From the NCBI RefSeq assembly GCF_029227915.1, contig NC_079882.1, forward strand, positions 13,292,501 through 13,356,500: a stretch of 64,000 bases of DNA, written 5' to 3'. This DNA comes from Hydractinia symbiolongicarpus (Eukaryota; Cnidaria; Hydrozoa; Anthoathecata; Hydractiniidae). The number at the start of each line of letters is the position of its first letter. Position 1 is the stretch's first letter. The notes under the pieces were generated by a model. That model searched no databases, was not told where the DNA came from, and saw only the letters and a list, made by a program, of their open reading frames with translations. The translations under genes and the position numbers were made by a program. This document shows, in pieces, positions 38,001-53,300 of the stretch.

Positions 38001-41000
38001 TAAGCCTGTTTTCTCAAATCAGCATAATTATTTTATAGATATATGTCATCATTGAAAGCTCTTCCTACAGAAAATCACTTATCACATGTTCTTGACTCAT
38101 TTCATCTACAATGTATCAATAAAACGAAGTACAAGTTTCTGGAAAAGAAAATTAGTGAAAAAATGTCTAATTATATTCCTGTTAATGATCTAAGGCACAC
38201 TTTACAAGAAATAGCATCGCCTACTAATCTAACTGTTGCTGTGCAAGTTCCAGAAATTGATTTAGTTTTCTTTCAAATAGTTTCTGAAAGATATACTCCT
38301 TCGGAACAATCCTCTCTCTCTGGCCAATGTGGAAGTGAATTTTCTTATGATTTGGATATTAAGAATACAGACTCTATTTTACTGGCTGTTTCTTTTACTG
38401 ATGTAAATTTAAACCTCCATGAAGATAAGGAAAATGATGCTATATTCAATAGCACAACTATGCTTGTCCACAAAATCTCCACAAACGGTCCTTGCAATGA
38501 ATCTATAAAAAAGTTAACCAACTTATCTAACCCCAATGTGATGGTGTTTTCTGCCAATATCTTTTCAATTCAAGCACAAGTATTGCATATAAAGGGTGTC
38601 ACAGATAAACATTTGCACATCACATGCATACCAAGAAGTAAAAGCAAAGTAAATTTTTCAATTAAACCTACAGAAAGTTTGCAACTACACGATGTTTCAT
38701 TAGCTGATGCAATAAGACATAAAAATCTGGGTAACATCATATTTGAAGCTGGTATACACTTTGTGAAGGTAAAAGGTTTTGTGAGAAAGTCTATTAGCAA
38801 GGATTTAACTGGAGCACAGGAAAATAATATTTCAACAACCAACGTTAATACAAAGGAACAAACAGCTGTTAGAATAGAATTTGACAATGACGTTAATGAT
38901 AAAAATGATGGATTTGTATCGTCAAGGCCGGCAAGGTATAAAGCCTTATCAAATTCCAGTTCCTCATTTGAATCAAATAGTTCCTGTAATTTAAGCAAGC
39001 TGAAAAAGGGATATACAAGACTGTGTATCGATTCTGGTGATGATGCAGATATGTCTGAAGAAGGTGAAAATGAGGATCATGTTAGCTTTCTTTCAGGTTC
39101 AGAAAAAACTGCTAGTGAAACAGTACCAACAGTTCATTACAAAAAGAAAACTAAGAAAAGTGCTAAAGAAAAGCAAGTAGCAGGGTATCCTTCATCAATA
39201 GTTGGAACAGACATGGTGGGTCATGCAGAGATCAAAACAATATGGATAAACCTAGCTGCACCAACACATTTGAGAAACATAAATGGGGATAATGACGAAG
39301 AAGTAAACTTAGTCACGGTGCTTGTTCCTGCACTGAGTTGCTGGATGCTGCCTATGATTGATATTCTAGGTTCAGTTAACTTGATAATGGAAACATTTAC
39401 AACATGGAAGTTTTCCATCACAGCTTGCCTGCTTGGTCAAGCACTACCTGAACATGGAAGATTGTTAAAAAAGGTAACATGATATTGCCTGGACAAGAAT
39501 TTGCTTTTCTTTAAAGATTTTACTTAGATATATCAATTTAATGTTATTCTTTCTAGCATATCTGCCCATCTGCTATAAACAATTTATCAAAATTCTTACA
39601 AGAAGATTATTCAAGTCAATTAATTTCTGTTATTCGCAGACAGACAGTTGGACATCGTTTAATAAATCTTCAAGAAGCTCTTAAACATAAAAAATCTTTT
39701 ACAGGACTAAATGATCTTAGAGAAGGTATGTCATTAGCTTTCATAGGTATATTTTTTATTTTAGTTTGGCCTGTAGGGTTGGAATTATCATTGAAAAAGC
39801 TTCTTATTTGTCACCTAAAAATCATTTTCAAGTGGTTGTGAAGACCAGTTTGGAAAGTCATTATTAAAATGGTAACATAAAAACATAAACAAATAAGAAA
39901 CAGATTTCATAGCACATAAAAGATATAAACGTGCTTCACCTAAAACCGCCTTTTTATTTCAGTTCAAGCAATTATTCGAATTAGTGTTGTAAAGAATCGA
40001 ACAATCTTAAGTTTCAAAAGTATCAACATCGAACATGCAGTTTTTTGTCTTTCTCGGTGGCTTGGGAAAATCAACTTAAAAATAGCTTTTTTTTCTGTTT
40101 TTATTAAAAAAAATTTTTTTGGATGGGATGCAATCAGGTGAAAAAAGGGATACTGATCAGTTTTTAAGTTTCACTGTAAAACACAACGTCCTTGTCTGTA
40201 CTGACCTCAGACTTTGTATTTCATTCATCAGAATCTTTTTAATATGATATAACAAATCTGCTGGTTTAAATACTGCTTAACAATGTTAAGTCTTGTTGTA
40301 GTCTTAATTCTAGCAATGTAGCATTTGGACTCAACTTTCATGGGTATTAACAGCATAAAAGTTTGCACCCAGTGTAGAAAGTTGTGGCTTTAATCCTTGG
40401 CCAAGTCATGCCACACGCTATAAAAGTGTAAATCAACCCTTCTGCTTAGTATTCAGTGCGAGAATAGGATTGATATTTTATGTGGTTGTGTAACTGAGTG
40501 GTTGCTGGGTTTGTACTGCTTCCATAGCTCAAATTGGAACTTTGAATGCCTTAAGACCGCATTTGTGAATCTTGATTGATAACAGTACCAATAGGAACTG
40601 AAGAAGCCATTCTGAGTAAATAATTGTAACAAGTAAATATTTGTTAATTAGTGCTCTTGTTAATAGGTATTTTCGCGTTGGCTCGCCAGTGGAAATGCAT
40701 ATTTATTGGTGCTGAGGAACATGAAACGATTTTTACAATCCCTAATGATAGAAATAAAAAGCCAGTGGTAGGTCGAGGCAAGCTGACACAAAAAGATAGA
40801 GAATTTTTAACAAAAGATATAGAAGCTAAAGATAGTGAAATGTGGAGCCAACACTTAACCTCACCAGTTTTAAACTTGTCAAAAAGTCAAAGTGAGTAAT
40901 TACTTTATAAAGTTAGATGAGCCTTTTATCAAAATTCCACCAACTAAGTCACTTCTGTTGAATTAGTGATGGCATAGAAGTTTCTAGTTTTATTTATTAA

Positions 41001-44000
41001 CAAAGTTTGCTTAAATTTAGCACTTTATTCTGCACGTTTTTAATCTTTTTTCACATTGTTTTTTTGTTCTTTTTTGATTGCTCTTGGCAATGATTAAATA
41101 TAAGATGTATTTAGATTTTAAGTAAGCTTTTTCGCAGTGTTGATAGGGCTACACTAATGAATTCTCATTTTTTAAAATGCACTATGACTGAAAATCTATA
41201 TAAAATGTCACAGAAATGATAAACATAGCTTTATCAACAATGCTTCTTTTTAGTTCTTTCCCCACATCGTGTTGAATATAACACAGAACCTACTGAGCAT
41301 GAAATGTTGCTATCAAGCAGTAGTGAATCTGAATCTGAAAATAAAATAGACAACCGGCGTAATAAAGACACTGTCAAAAAGGAACAGACACTCTACGATT
41401 GGATGTCTAAATCACCTGTATTATTACCAGTACATTCTACTAATGCACATACGAAGATTACTATAGAGGGTCGAAGCGAAAGTGGTCAGGAAGAGGCAGA
41501 TTCTACTGCAAGTATGCTTATTCTTTATATATTTGCATTAGTTGATTTATGAGATGGTATAAAACTTTTTTTATAAACTATGATTTAGAAAAACATGTTC
41601 AAAATGATTTTTTACAAACCGAATCCCCCATGGTTAGTGTTCCTACTAGTGGTATGCAGTTGGCAAGAGCAACTGAAGTCTTCGCATCGTTATTAGATGT
41701 TATTGGCATTAAACAAGATAAATATTTCAATACACATGAAATCATGAAAAAGGGAAGTTTTTCAATGAAAAGCATTAAAATTTATCTTGTGACATCAGGG
41801 GAAGGAAAAAATGAAAAAAAGCATCCACATGCATTTGAATTGAAAAGACTACAACTTGTTCTGCAATCACAACAAAAGCTGCTCCTACCATACCTTGATA
41901 ACTGTTTTTCTCCAACCAACATCTTGTGTATTGTTGATGTGACCGAGATACATCAGCATTTAAATTTTGCCCTTGTTAGGTTAATGCTCCAAATAACAGA
42001 AACTTTAAATGTTGTAAAAGAGGAGAAAAAGTTTGTGGAAAAGTCAAGTAAAAGCAACAGCAAAGATGAGGTTTACAACTGGAATAATGCAGACGTGTCT
42101 GATCCTGCGTTGCAGATGCCAAAGTGTTGGAGAAATATGTTCAATGTGATGAAATTATATACTATGTTGCCTAATGAGCAACCAGTGTCACCAATACTTG
42201 CATCACCAGGTACTTTTGATATTTTCAATCTACTATTACCAATCTCAAAAATAGGACCTTAAATGAAAGTTGACATAAAAAAGTTCGGTTTTCTTTTACA
42301 AATCTTACAAGGATTTTCACTCCCTTTATCCTGTGTCAAAAAAATTATTCTACTCAGGGTTAATGTAAAATAATTTATCATGGTGTAATTTTTATAAATG
42401 CCTAAACTATATGCTAACGCAGAACTCTGAGAGTCAAAATTTGCACTAGAACTGCGTTTACTCGTCGATAACATTTGGTATTTTGGTCCATTTTGTGTGA
42501 TGTGACATTAAAACAGTAAAATAGTATTAAAGACTTTGTTGTTCAACTACTCTTAGGTTAAAAACTTATATCTTAGTTGCATCAAAGTTGAAGGGAGATG
42601 TTATTATAGCTAGAAATGCTTACTTTGTAATACGTGAAGATTTCCTTTCAGTTCTAAGAAAGACCAATGATCACAGCAAAACTGCCTCAAAAAAATGTTT
42701 ACCTGCTCGAGTACCAACAACTTTATTTATCACTGCAACTGCTGTTTTAAAAAAAGTTAAATTAACAGCAAACATAAGTGGATTGCAGTTGGATTTTGAA
42801 ATGAGAAGGATGAATGGTACATATTATAAAAATAAGGAAGCTTCATCAATTAATACAGGTTTGGGTATTTTTTAATTACTCAGCCTATGTATTTGTAAGA
42901 GTGTACTTATGAAAATTATGTGTAATAGCCAATGATCCGTAATGGCGCTTTTCTGTTATACAACAGAAATTTAGGTCTATGAAAAAAAAGGTTTGGATTG
43001 CACATTATGAAAACATAGAGTTATAAGGCGACTTATCAATCTCATGGTGAAGCCAGTAGCAAAATGTTTGATTTAACCTACTGATAGGCCTACTGATAAA
43101 GTCTAAGACGTTCTAAGGAGTAACCAAACAAGGGATTGCATACATTATGGACACAAAAATGCTATGTCCTTGGAAAATAAAATATATTTTTGGTGGTAGA
43201 TAAACTGGTCATCATTCTTTAAACTTATACTATGTGGTATATATTTTTTTCGTTTTGATTTCTTCCTTGGCCAAAGTTTAGAATGTGAAGATTAAAAAAA
43301 TATCAAAGCTGTGTACTGTGTGAAAAACTAGTGCTTAACAGATGGGTATTAATGAAATTTTTGCATTTTGAGTTATTATCGAATGTGGAGGAGCTAAAAC
43401 ATTTTAGTATCTAAGAGGCCCCATTATGGGTTAGGCTGGCAAGCCGGAAAATCTTTTAAATTTAAGCTCTCTAGATTGTCTAACATTTACTTTAAATTCT
43501 ATAATTTCGCTTTCAATTTCCAGAAAAAGCATTTAAGTGTTTAATAAAAAAATGTGTATTGCTATTTAGCTAAAAAAGGGGTGATGAAGGTACAGAAACT
43601 ACACTGTATTTTGATGGATCATTGTAATCAATATAGAACATTCCACATGCACATAGCATGTTTTTTTATTTGACACAAAGGCACGAAAAAAGCTTTTTTT
43701 ATCTTGCAGAAATATTTAAATCAATTAGAATAGATTACTTTCTTCAAGTGTGAAGGTCTAAAGCCCCTTCCAGCCCTCCAGGCCTGTAGTACAGTGACAT
43801 ATTTTCTTTCTTGAGAATCAAACATTTAACGAATTTAAAAAAAATAAAAAAGTAAAAGCACTGATAAGATATTAACTTTTTAAAATTAGGAAAAATAAAA
43901 GTGATGAGTTTCAATAGTAATAATGTATACTATTATTATTACTTACTCTATTTTACATAAATATTTTCACGCCACATAAGGTTCTATGGGTGGTAAATAA

Positions 44001-44349
44001 CGCCCTTAAAATAAGTGTTGCTGTTATATTAACCTTAGCTTCTACATTATTATAATGAAGTTATTAACAAAGTGTTTCTTTCAGGTATTACAGACGCATC
44101 TTCTTCTTCGGTACATATGGAAAAACTGAAAATTTGTTTGATCGAGTCAGTCAAGCCATTCAAAACGTAAGTCATTTATTTAAAGCCGTCTTCATTCTAA
44201 TTACAATCATTCTAGATTAATTTTCCACCCAACTATACCAGTGTTGCCATAGAACCTATAAAGCGTTAAAAAGGGATAGTTTTTTAATGAAATGTTAGAG
44301 AAAGTATAAAAGTAAAGGAATTTATTTGTGTTGTTGTTGTTGTTGTTGC

Positions 44350-44395
<46 letters not shown>

Positions 44396-47300
44396 GCTCC
44401 CCCCTCGCCCCCTCCCCATCATGCTTCAAACCTGTTTCTTAATAATCATTTAAAAAGATCAGAGGGTTCTTTTCATGCACTACCAGTCAGAAATCAATCA
44501 AAGACGTCACACAGATTTCTTTAAATTTTCAGTGACATTGTTAAGCAGATTTCAAAACACTACAAGTTTAAATTCCCAAAGGATCAATTAACATTTTTAT
44601 TTTTGCTTTTTTGCAGTGACAACTCAAACCACTTGCCACCTCATTCACCTGCACTTAAAATATCTAGGTTTGTATCTGCTTTAGTTAATATTGTTTTACA
44701 TAGTATTAGTAACATGAGTAACAAAGAAATGTCTATGCTATGTTACAATTAAATGATTGCAGGGTTTAGAGAAATAATTTGTTTTCGTGATGTCTGATGT
44801 TTGCAAATATCTGTTTATTTTATTATGGGATGTTATTTAAAAAGAATTGGTTTGCTTATGGTAATAGAGCAGTATATCTTCTTCAGGTGTTATTGATGTG
44901 TATTTTACCACCCAATGCTTAGGATTAAATTTTTAACTGCTGTTGAAAAATTTTAAAATTAAATGTTCACATAAAATTTTTTATTTTTGCTAGTTTGAAC
45001 AACTAATGATCACTCAAAATATAGCAAAAAACAATCTCTTGTGATCTCTTGATACAAATGAGGCTTCACAATAGAGAGACTCACAGATAAATAGATTTTA
45101 CATTAAATGTATGCAATTTTAATGCAAGAACTGTGAGGTCACAAAGAAACTTTGTGCTGTGTTATTCTATTGACCCAGTCAAGTACGCTGAGTAATAATA
45201 TAGTCCAGGCTATTGTCAATAGTTTTAATATATGTTTTGTAGGACATTGATGACATGTAAAGTTTATCCTTCACATATTCTTCACACCACTAGCCAACAA
45301 CCAATGCAGAAGTTAACACAAAAATCCTTGCTTTTTATTGGACCAATTGCTGTTGACATTCCACAAAACCCAGGAGCCTTAAGAGCCATTGTTTCAAGAT
45401 TTACAAATAGATTGCAGAAACATTTTTTAGAATTTGATGACTACAGACGCTCAGAAAGGTTTTCAATTTTGCTACTTGAGAAATGAAAATGATTTCAGAA
45501 AGAAAAAAAAAATCAACCACTATTTTTTCCAATACTTTTACATGACGTATTATGTGTATTATAGTGGGTTAATTGTTTTTTATTGTTTCATTTATAAAGA
45601 GCCAGACCTGAACATCTTGACAACATTCCTCTTGAAGTTGATAGCGTAAAAGAGTCATTGGTATCTGTGAATATCTCTGCAACCTTTAGAATATCATCCA
45701 GTAGCATACTTTGTAGTGCTGCATTGTTACCTTCACTACGGGTGGAGTACAAGGTTTGTTTGGGAAAAGCCATTTAATGATATTTCCATGGGCTGCGTTT
45801 TACAAGCCGTTCATTTTTCATTATCATACACTCTTTTTATGTAGATTGACCAAGTAAGTGGTTATGGAAGCATGGATGGAAAAGCAAAGTTTTATTTTCA
45901 ACTAAAAAGCCATGTTCTCTGTTTTAACACAAAGGTAAAAAATAGAGACACATCCTAGTTAATATATTGAAGATATTTTTCCGTCCGTCTGTTTGTGTTC
46001 ATATTATTATAGGTTTAACATTTCCTGAACATAATATTTCAACATTTCAGAGATTTTTTTTCTTTGCCCTTTAATGGGAGAAGGATCTTCTTACTTTTTA
46101 CTTACTAAACTAAAACGTTCAAGAAATAAACAACCTTCAACAATAACCTAAATTATATGTTTTTGTAAAAAACCTAGGATAAATTAACTGTTTGATGTTA
46201 AATATATTCTATTTATATTGGTAAAGTATGAATGTATAACTATTTTTAATGAGCAACCGTTTTGAACAGAAAAAATATGGCTGTTATTATAAAAAACAAT
46301 TATGATCTAACACTTAGTTGGTTTCTGTTCTAAATGGTTGCATAACAGCTTCATTTGTGATGTCCACAAAGTAATGTGGATTTTTCAATGACTCTAATAT
46401 AACAAAACATTTCTTCTGTTTGCCTCAATTGCCAGCTGAAGAATTAGTTTTATGATTTTCTGAATTTATAACTCCAAAAACTGAAGAAGAATGAAAAAAT
46501 TGGTGAAATTAGCCCCCTCCCGCCCAGTCATAATATGCTCAAAATATCCTGGACCGAATAGAGTTAAGATCACTACTCAACAAGGAAAATAACAATGCAC
46601 ACAGAATAAAACGCTTGCTTTGATATGACTGCACATGTGATCACCTTGGAATCTACTGTTCATTTCTTTTTCACAAAAACTGCTTTATGTAGTTGATAAA
46701 GCCTGTGGAAAAATCCACTGACGTAGAATAAAATTTTTAAAAAACGACATTTCAATTCGGATGACGTCATCAACCCGTCTATTCCGAAATGGGGACCCAG
46801 GCTTGGCAAAATTACCCAAGTTGGTCCTAGGTGGTCCCTAGTTACCCATGCGGTAAAAATCATTAACGTCACCACCTTGTTTCCAAGTTATTTGGCCTCA
46901 AAGTTTTAGGTGCAAATTAATGGCTTCATTAATTTAAATTAAGATATTGACATTAAAATAGTAATATTGACGCCGTGCCGTAACGTCAGATAATTTAACA
47001 TTTGAGACATAACTTTTTCGGCTACATCAAAGGAAAATAAAGACATCCACTTGGCCTGTTACAGATACACAGACACACAGCACACTCTCCGTATTATTAT
47101 AGAGATTTTACTCGCAGTACTCCTTATTACAAAGCTCTCTTTATATACTAAGTCACAATTTCCATTCTCCCTCTGTGACACAATCCTGAAGAGCATTTTT
47201 TCTTTCTCCATTATTGTGTTCTTTAGTTTTTAATGTAAAAAAACGTGGTACTTGTGGCATAAATAGTCTTTTACAGTTAAATAAAGTGCACTGCACACTC

Positions 47301-50300
47301 ATTAGGAGCAAATGCTATTGTGTATCATGTAAGTAGCAAGTTAGTCAGTGTTATTAAATATTTTGCAGAATATTTGAAGCTCTACACAACAAAATTACTA
47401 CGAAAACAAAAGTGACGTGCTTCAGTAGTGAGGAATATTATTTCTTGGCCGACATATGCAGGTTCTGATGTAGCTAGAGATTATTCACATGTCCAAAATT
47501 TACAGAATGACTTCTCTTGATAAAATAAAGTTTTGTTGCAGGTTGCAAGTTCTAAGTATACACCTAACAAAAGTTATTATAATTTTCAAATTATCAGAAT
47601 TTCACAGAGATTTCTAGGGATAATTTCAGACTGAATAGGGTTAATTTAAAAAAAAGGATTTTTAAAGATTTTATTTTAAAACAATTTTGAGCTACTTGTT
47701 AAACTCTACATCAAAATCCCAACATTACCTTGGATTTTATTCAAATTCATAAAACATACAGTTGGGATAAACTTTTTTTCCTTCTAATTTTTAGTGTAAT
47801 GTTGTACCACTACCAGCGACAACACATATTGATCTGCCACAGATTAAGATTAATGGTCATTATTTGGAGATCTCCAGTAAAGAAGAAACATGTGTGGTGA
47901 ATTCATCTGCAATAAGTCATGGATTCTTACGTGTGGCAGTTAATATTGAAAGACTGGAACAAAATTTAACTACAGATCTCTTGAACCATATAATATTTCT
48001 GCAAAAAGGATTTGCTAAAGTAAATATATATTTTTTGTTCTTAATTGTTGTCTTTTTTTCTGTTGTTGTTGTTGTTCCTGTTGCATTGATGATGGTTTTG
48101 CTTATATGATTATTGTCTTTATCATTATTTTTAATAAACAAGGACTGTACTTTCGCACAGGAGGTTAGTGATGTCATGAAAGATATAGAAACAAATGAAC
48201 CAGTACCATTATGGAAATCAAGATCTGTTGAAAGTATCCAACCTAGTTTGCCGATGATATACTCGATTCAAGTGACACTGCAAGTAAGTATTTTAAATTA
48301 TTAAGTCATGCTTATTGAGTGTTGAGCAAAAACCAAGCTAGTAATACAAATTACCCTTCAGTTACCCTCTGTAACCCTTCTTCTCAAATAATAATAATTA
48401 GAAGTACATTCGTAGCATGAGATACTTATGCTTTAGTACATGACAAAACAAATTTTGCTGTTTTCTTGCTTTCTTATTCAAAACATAATGCAGGTGAAAT
48501 AAGCTGGTGCATTAGCTACAATCTTTGTCAAAATATTGAAACAGAAGTAGCTTTTTGTTATTTTTCAAATACAGACACAGCGTTAGGCGCCATTTTTGTG
48601 CACACGTAGGCACATCCTTATTCTCTGCCACAATACAATATAATGGTCCACAGCAGTGCTCACGAAGGCCCTGAGATTGTGGTAAATGGTCATGCTGTAA
48701 ACGTTGACAAATTTAAGATGTGTAAAATCTTATATAGCAATAGTCTATGCAATTACCTGAAGTTGTCTTGTCATATTATCTTGACCATGATTGTAGCTAC
48801 CTACCATGTCCCATACTAATTATTTTGAAAGAATCTTGCTAGCTAGCTAATGTTATATGCTTTTCCTTTTTGTTTTTATTCAGGTCTGGCTAAAACGTTT
48901 TAATTCTCTCTTATTGTTGCCTACCTATGTTAAAGGTAGCTACTGTTATGATTACATAGCTAATGGGAAAGTACCCTGCAATTGATCCACTTGATTAGGG
49001 AGGTAAACAAGTTTTGATGAAGGCAGCAATACCCAATACATATGTAACTGTGACCCAGGTTTGGGAAACTTACTCAATTTGGTCCCAATTGGTCCCTGCA
49101 TTAAGAAAATAACTGGCGACATCACCTCATTTCCAAGTTATAAAGCAATAAAAAAAAGAACTGTCAGGATGTCAGCCAGGACCCATCAATACAAAGAAAT
49201 AATGTATAGAATCATTCAGGCCTATCAATAAGAAAATAACACCAGAGCAATAAATCGCTCCCCCAAGGTTACAATAATTTAAACTGGGCGAGCAATCTGA
49301 ATAAATAGAATAAGATTATAAACGCACATTTTATCACAAAGTCTTTTTTATTTATTTTATTTATCTTTTTTTATATATTTTTTGTTCTTTTTGACTGTAA
49401 ATAATAAGAAAAAGAACATTGATTTCCATGTGAGATGAATTGATATTGCTCAGCCAGAAAAAATTTTTTTGGAATCGGGGGAGCAATTAATGGCTCAGCT
49501 AGTTTCTCATTTCCCAGAATTGGGTGAACCGTTGTGTGAGCAAGAGCAATTCCCTCCCCCCTTATTGATAGGCCTGATCATATGTATTGGACGAATACCT
49601 AAGGACATAACACTAGTCTAATATAAAAGCTAATTTTATCCCTGTATCTGTGACTTGTGCAAAGAGGTTGTTAGTCTGATTTCTTTAACAAAAAATTGGC
49701 TATACTTGAGTACACTGGCTTGACCTAAATAACGTAACTGCTATTCGCGAAGCCATAGCATTGCACCTGCAACTTTAAGTCCACATGTCATGGATGAAAA
49801 AACCGACACCATCTCATGGGTGTGTGAATAGGGATCACCTAGGACAAAAAATGGTTGAACTCCTTATAAAAGCGTCAAAAAATCACTTCAGGTATTGGAA
49901 GGTAAATAAATGTTGTTTGTTGTTTTTATTAGTTTTTTAAAATAAATAATCTGTTGTGTATATAAAAAGAACAGAATTTTTGATGATCAAATTTTTATTC
50001 ACAAATTTTATTTTAAGTTTTTTTTATAAAACCAACTTCTGTGTAGGAGAGTCAGTTTAAAAACGTTTTTTGATGGCTGTGAAGAAAGTTATAGTGTGAG
50101 TGATAAAATTTATGACAAAAAGTTATATTTTAAAAAAAAGAACATTTAGACAAAATTAGAATTAATAAAAAACAATCAAATTTGTTTTAGAAATACATTA
50201 CTCCTTATTAAGATAAGGAGTAATGACTTTGACTTATAAGTCAAAAATCAGTGTTTTGTAAACGGGACATGAAACATAAGGAAGGGGTCGATTTTATACA

Positions 50301-53300
50301 TTTTCCTTATTAAGATAATGGAAAAGTCAGAGACCTTATGAAGCCTTTTGCAAATGTAGCGTTGTAACTTTGCAACCGGCTAGGATAGCCGCAACTACTG
50401 TATGTCCCTTTTGTAGCTTATCACCGCCGTATAAACCGAAAGTTGTTTTTGTTTTATGATTTTGAACTACCCTCGCTAACACACTACAATGGTTGTGATA
50501 AAAGTGAAAATATCTAGCTAGCAAGCCACAGATTTCTCTGAAATTTCTAATGCTTCTTACTTTGAGAACTTATCTAGGTACACTTTAAGTGTATTATGAT
50601 GACATAGCTATTTAAAAGTATCGGTAAACAGGTTTATTAATGGCACTATAATGTGCTGAATATGTCTGGCTTAACAGTCAGTATTTTTATTTCAAACTAC
50701 ACTGTGGATTGACAAATATTCAGTGTCGGGTGATAAATACCAAGGTTAGCTACCAAATATTAAACAATAACGGAGAAAAAAAACCCATAACAACTTTCAC
50801 GTCCAAACTCCTTCTCATTCTCAAGTTATTGCATTTTTGATTTTCACAAATAGGGGACGATTAACCCAATTTTTGCGAGTGCCACATTTTTGAAATACGC
50901 AGTTATATTAAATACCTGCAGATATTAAATAGCTTACTGCTATGATACATCACAGTAGGACTTAATATTAGTATAAGGCAATAAACTTATCAGAATTATA
51001 CAAAATAATTTCAAATTTATAGTTCTTGTGGCAATTTTGATTTTGGTGGATTAAAAAAACGTACTCTCTATTAAAGGTAAAAGTCATTACTTCTATAAAA
51101 ATTAATATAATGACTTAAAACTTGGTAAAGTATGGTTTTATAACACTTTGATGAAATGAAGCTGAAAAATTTTTTGAACTCTCATCATAGTTCCTAAGTT
51201 TCTAAATTTAAGCATTTCCAGTAGATGACGGGGATGGTTCAATAAACAATTTTGGGGTTCAAGTGTAAACCTCCCGCTTCTCTAGAGATTCTCTGACATC
51301 CCCGGCTTTACTACCTAAACTCGTGTACCATATTTTCCGGTATATAACCCGCGGGTTATAAGTTGATTTTTACGACTTCCATCGTTGGCGTGGGTTATAT
51401 TGTGGTGCGGGTTATGTGATAAGTTTTATATTTTCCGTCATTTATTGTGAAATTTAAAGTTTATACATTCAATGAAGAAAGTAGTACCCACGGGATAAAA
51501 TGCGTACATTAATATAACTGCATGCGCGATTCTATATCTACGTAATCTTACTTCAACTAAGTGATTTAATTTTTTTTACACAGTGAAATTGCTTTCTTTA
51601 ACTTTCTATTGCCTGCCATTGTTATTATTACGAGCTCTCTCTGAAACACAATTCTGGAGATCATTTTTCTTTTGTGTTGAATGTAATTCTAATCTATTTA
51701 TATCTTTGCAATCACATGGAGCACATTGAAAGGATTTGTTTCTGGTAATAGAGCAATATAGCAGGTATCATTTTCAGGTTCAATTGACACGTATTTCACA
51801 ACCTGGTGCCCAGGACTTAATTATTAATTCCTGTTAAAAATTTTGAAAAATGTTAAAATTAAAGTATAGATAATAATTTTCTTTTTTTATCTTTGCTACC
51901 TTCGAGCAACAGGTGGCCACTAAAAATATGAAAAATAAATATAAAATTCAGTTAATTAGACACACGCAACTATCTCCTCCTTATTGCCGCCATTCATTTT
52001 ATCATGCACACTGTGATTGCTGAGATAAAAATAGATAACAAAATTCTATAAACATTAGAAAAGAATGTTCCGTACATCGCTGTTACATAAGTAATATTTA
52101 TAGGGCATAATTATTATGTTGTTTATTTTTATGCCAAAAAAACTTAAATATACATAAAAAAACAGAGATTTTACTTTAGTTTTATAACCTGATAGAATGG
52201 TTTTTTATTTGTTTGTTTGTTCAATCGCAGGAAGAGTTTTTATTGGCTGAAATTAATGTTTACAAATTAAAAGAAAACAGCATTGTCCAATTTGGTACTG
52301 CCGGCATTAACAGAAGATCGACTTGTCAAATTAATTTTAATTCATTATTATTTCGCTAATCGGAGACAAGGAAGTTAAGAATAAGACAGTCGCTAGTTCA
52401 GCCACTTGGTTCTCATTTTTGGGGTTCACAAGTTTAAACATCCCCACTTGTCTCCAGCATGAAAAAACAGAACGCACGCACATGATTATAAAATGATTAG
52501 GAATTTTTTCTTAACATGATGCGGGTTATGCAAAGGTGCGGGTTAGTAAAACACATTGATTGAAATTTTATGCGGGTCATACGAAGGTGCGGGCTATCTG
52601 GTAGTATCTAGTTCATAAGTCCCTAAAAAAGCTGAACTGCGGGTTATACGATGTGTGGGTTATATACCGGAAAATGCGGTATATGTTTTGTGTAAAAACC
52701 CCGCTTCTCTAGAGATCCCCCGACACACCATCTGCGCATGTGCAAAAAATCTAACAAATACAATGGCATCCAACAGAATCTGATAAATCCTACAGAATCG
52801 TATAAACTACGACGACAGCATCTAACAGAATCTGACAGTATCTGACGACATCATGCACAAGTGGAGTAAAGTTTTTTTTAAATGTTTTGTTCATTTTAAA
52901 AAAAAATTTTTTTTCTAAAATCTGTATATAATAAAGGAAACATGAGTTGGTTGATAAATGTTCTGAATTGTTTCAAAACCCAAGAGATGTGTAATATTGC
53001 TGTTATGGATAATCCCCTGGTGCTCAAGTATATTCCGGAATATCTCAAGACCTGGGAAATGTGTAGTAATGCTGTTATGGAGGATTCCTGGTTGATCGAG
53101 TACGTCCCAGATCATCTCATGACATGTGCACCAGAGCCGTTATGGATAATCCCCTGGCGCTCACGTATGTTCTGGATCGATTCAGCACTCAGGAAATGTG
53201 CACCAGAGCAGTCGAGGATAAGCCACTGGCACTCGTGTGTGTTCCAGATCGATTCAAGACCCAAGACAGTGTAATAAAGCAGTTAAATATGAGCCCCATA

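Noticed and set aside
38345-38998. Two antisense open frames of 70 and 142 codons
   Set aside because: They lie opposite the long coding exon 24 of BLTP1, whose conserved blocks decide the strand; they are shadows.
44207-44422. Poly-asparagine antisense frame
   Set aside because: It is the reverse translation of the GTT microsatellite in an intron.
46040-46085. TGGGAGAAGGATCTTC stretch similar to the window-end hairpin
   Set aside because: The CGAAAC part is missing and the stem is not complementary; probably a chance match or a very old fragment.
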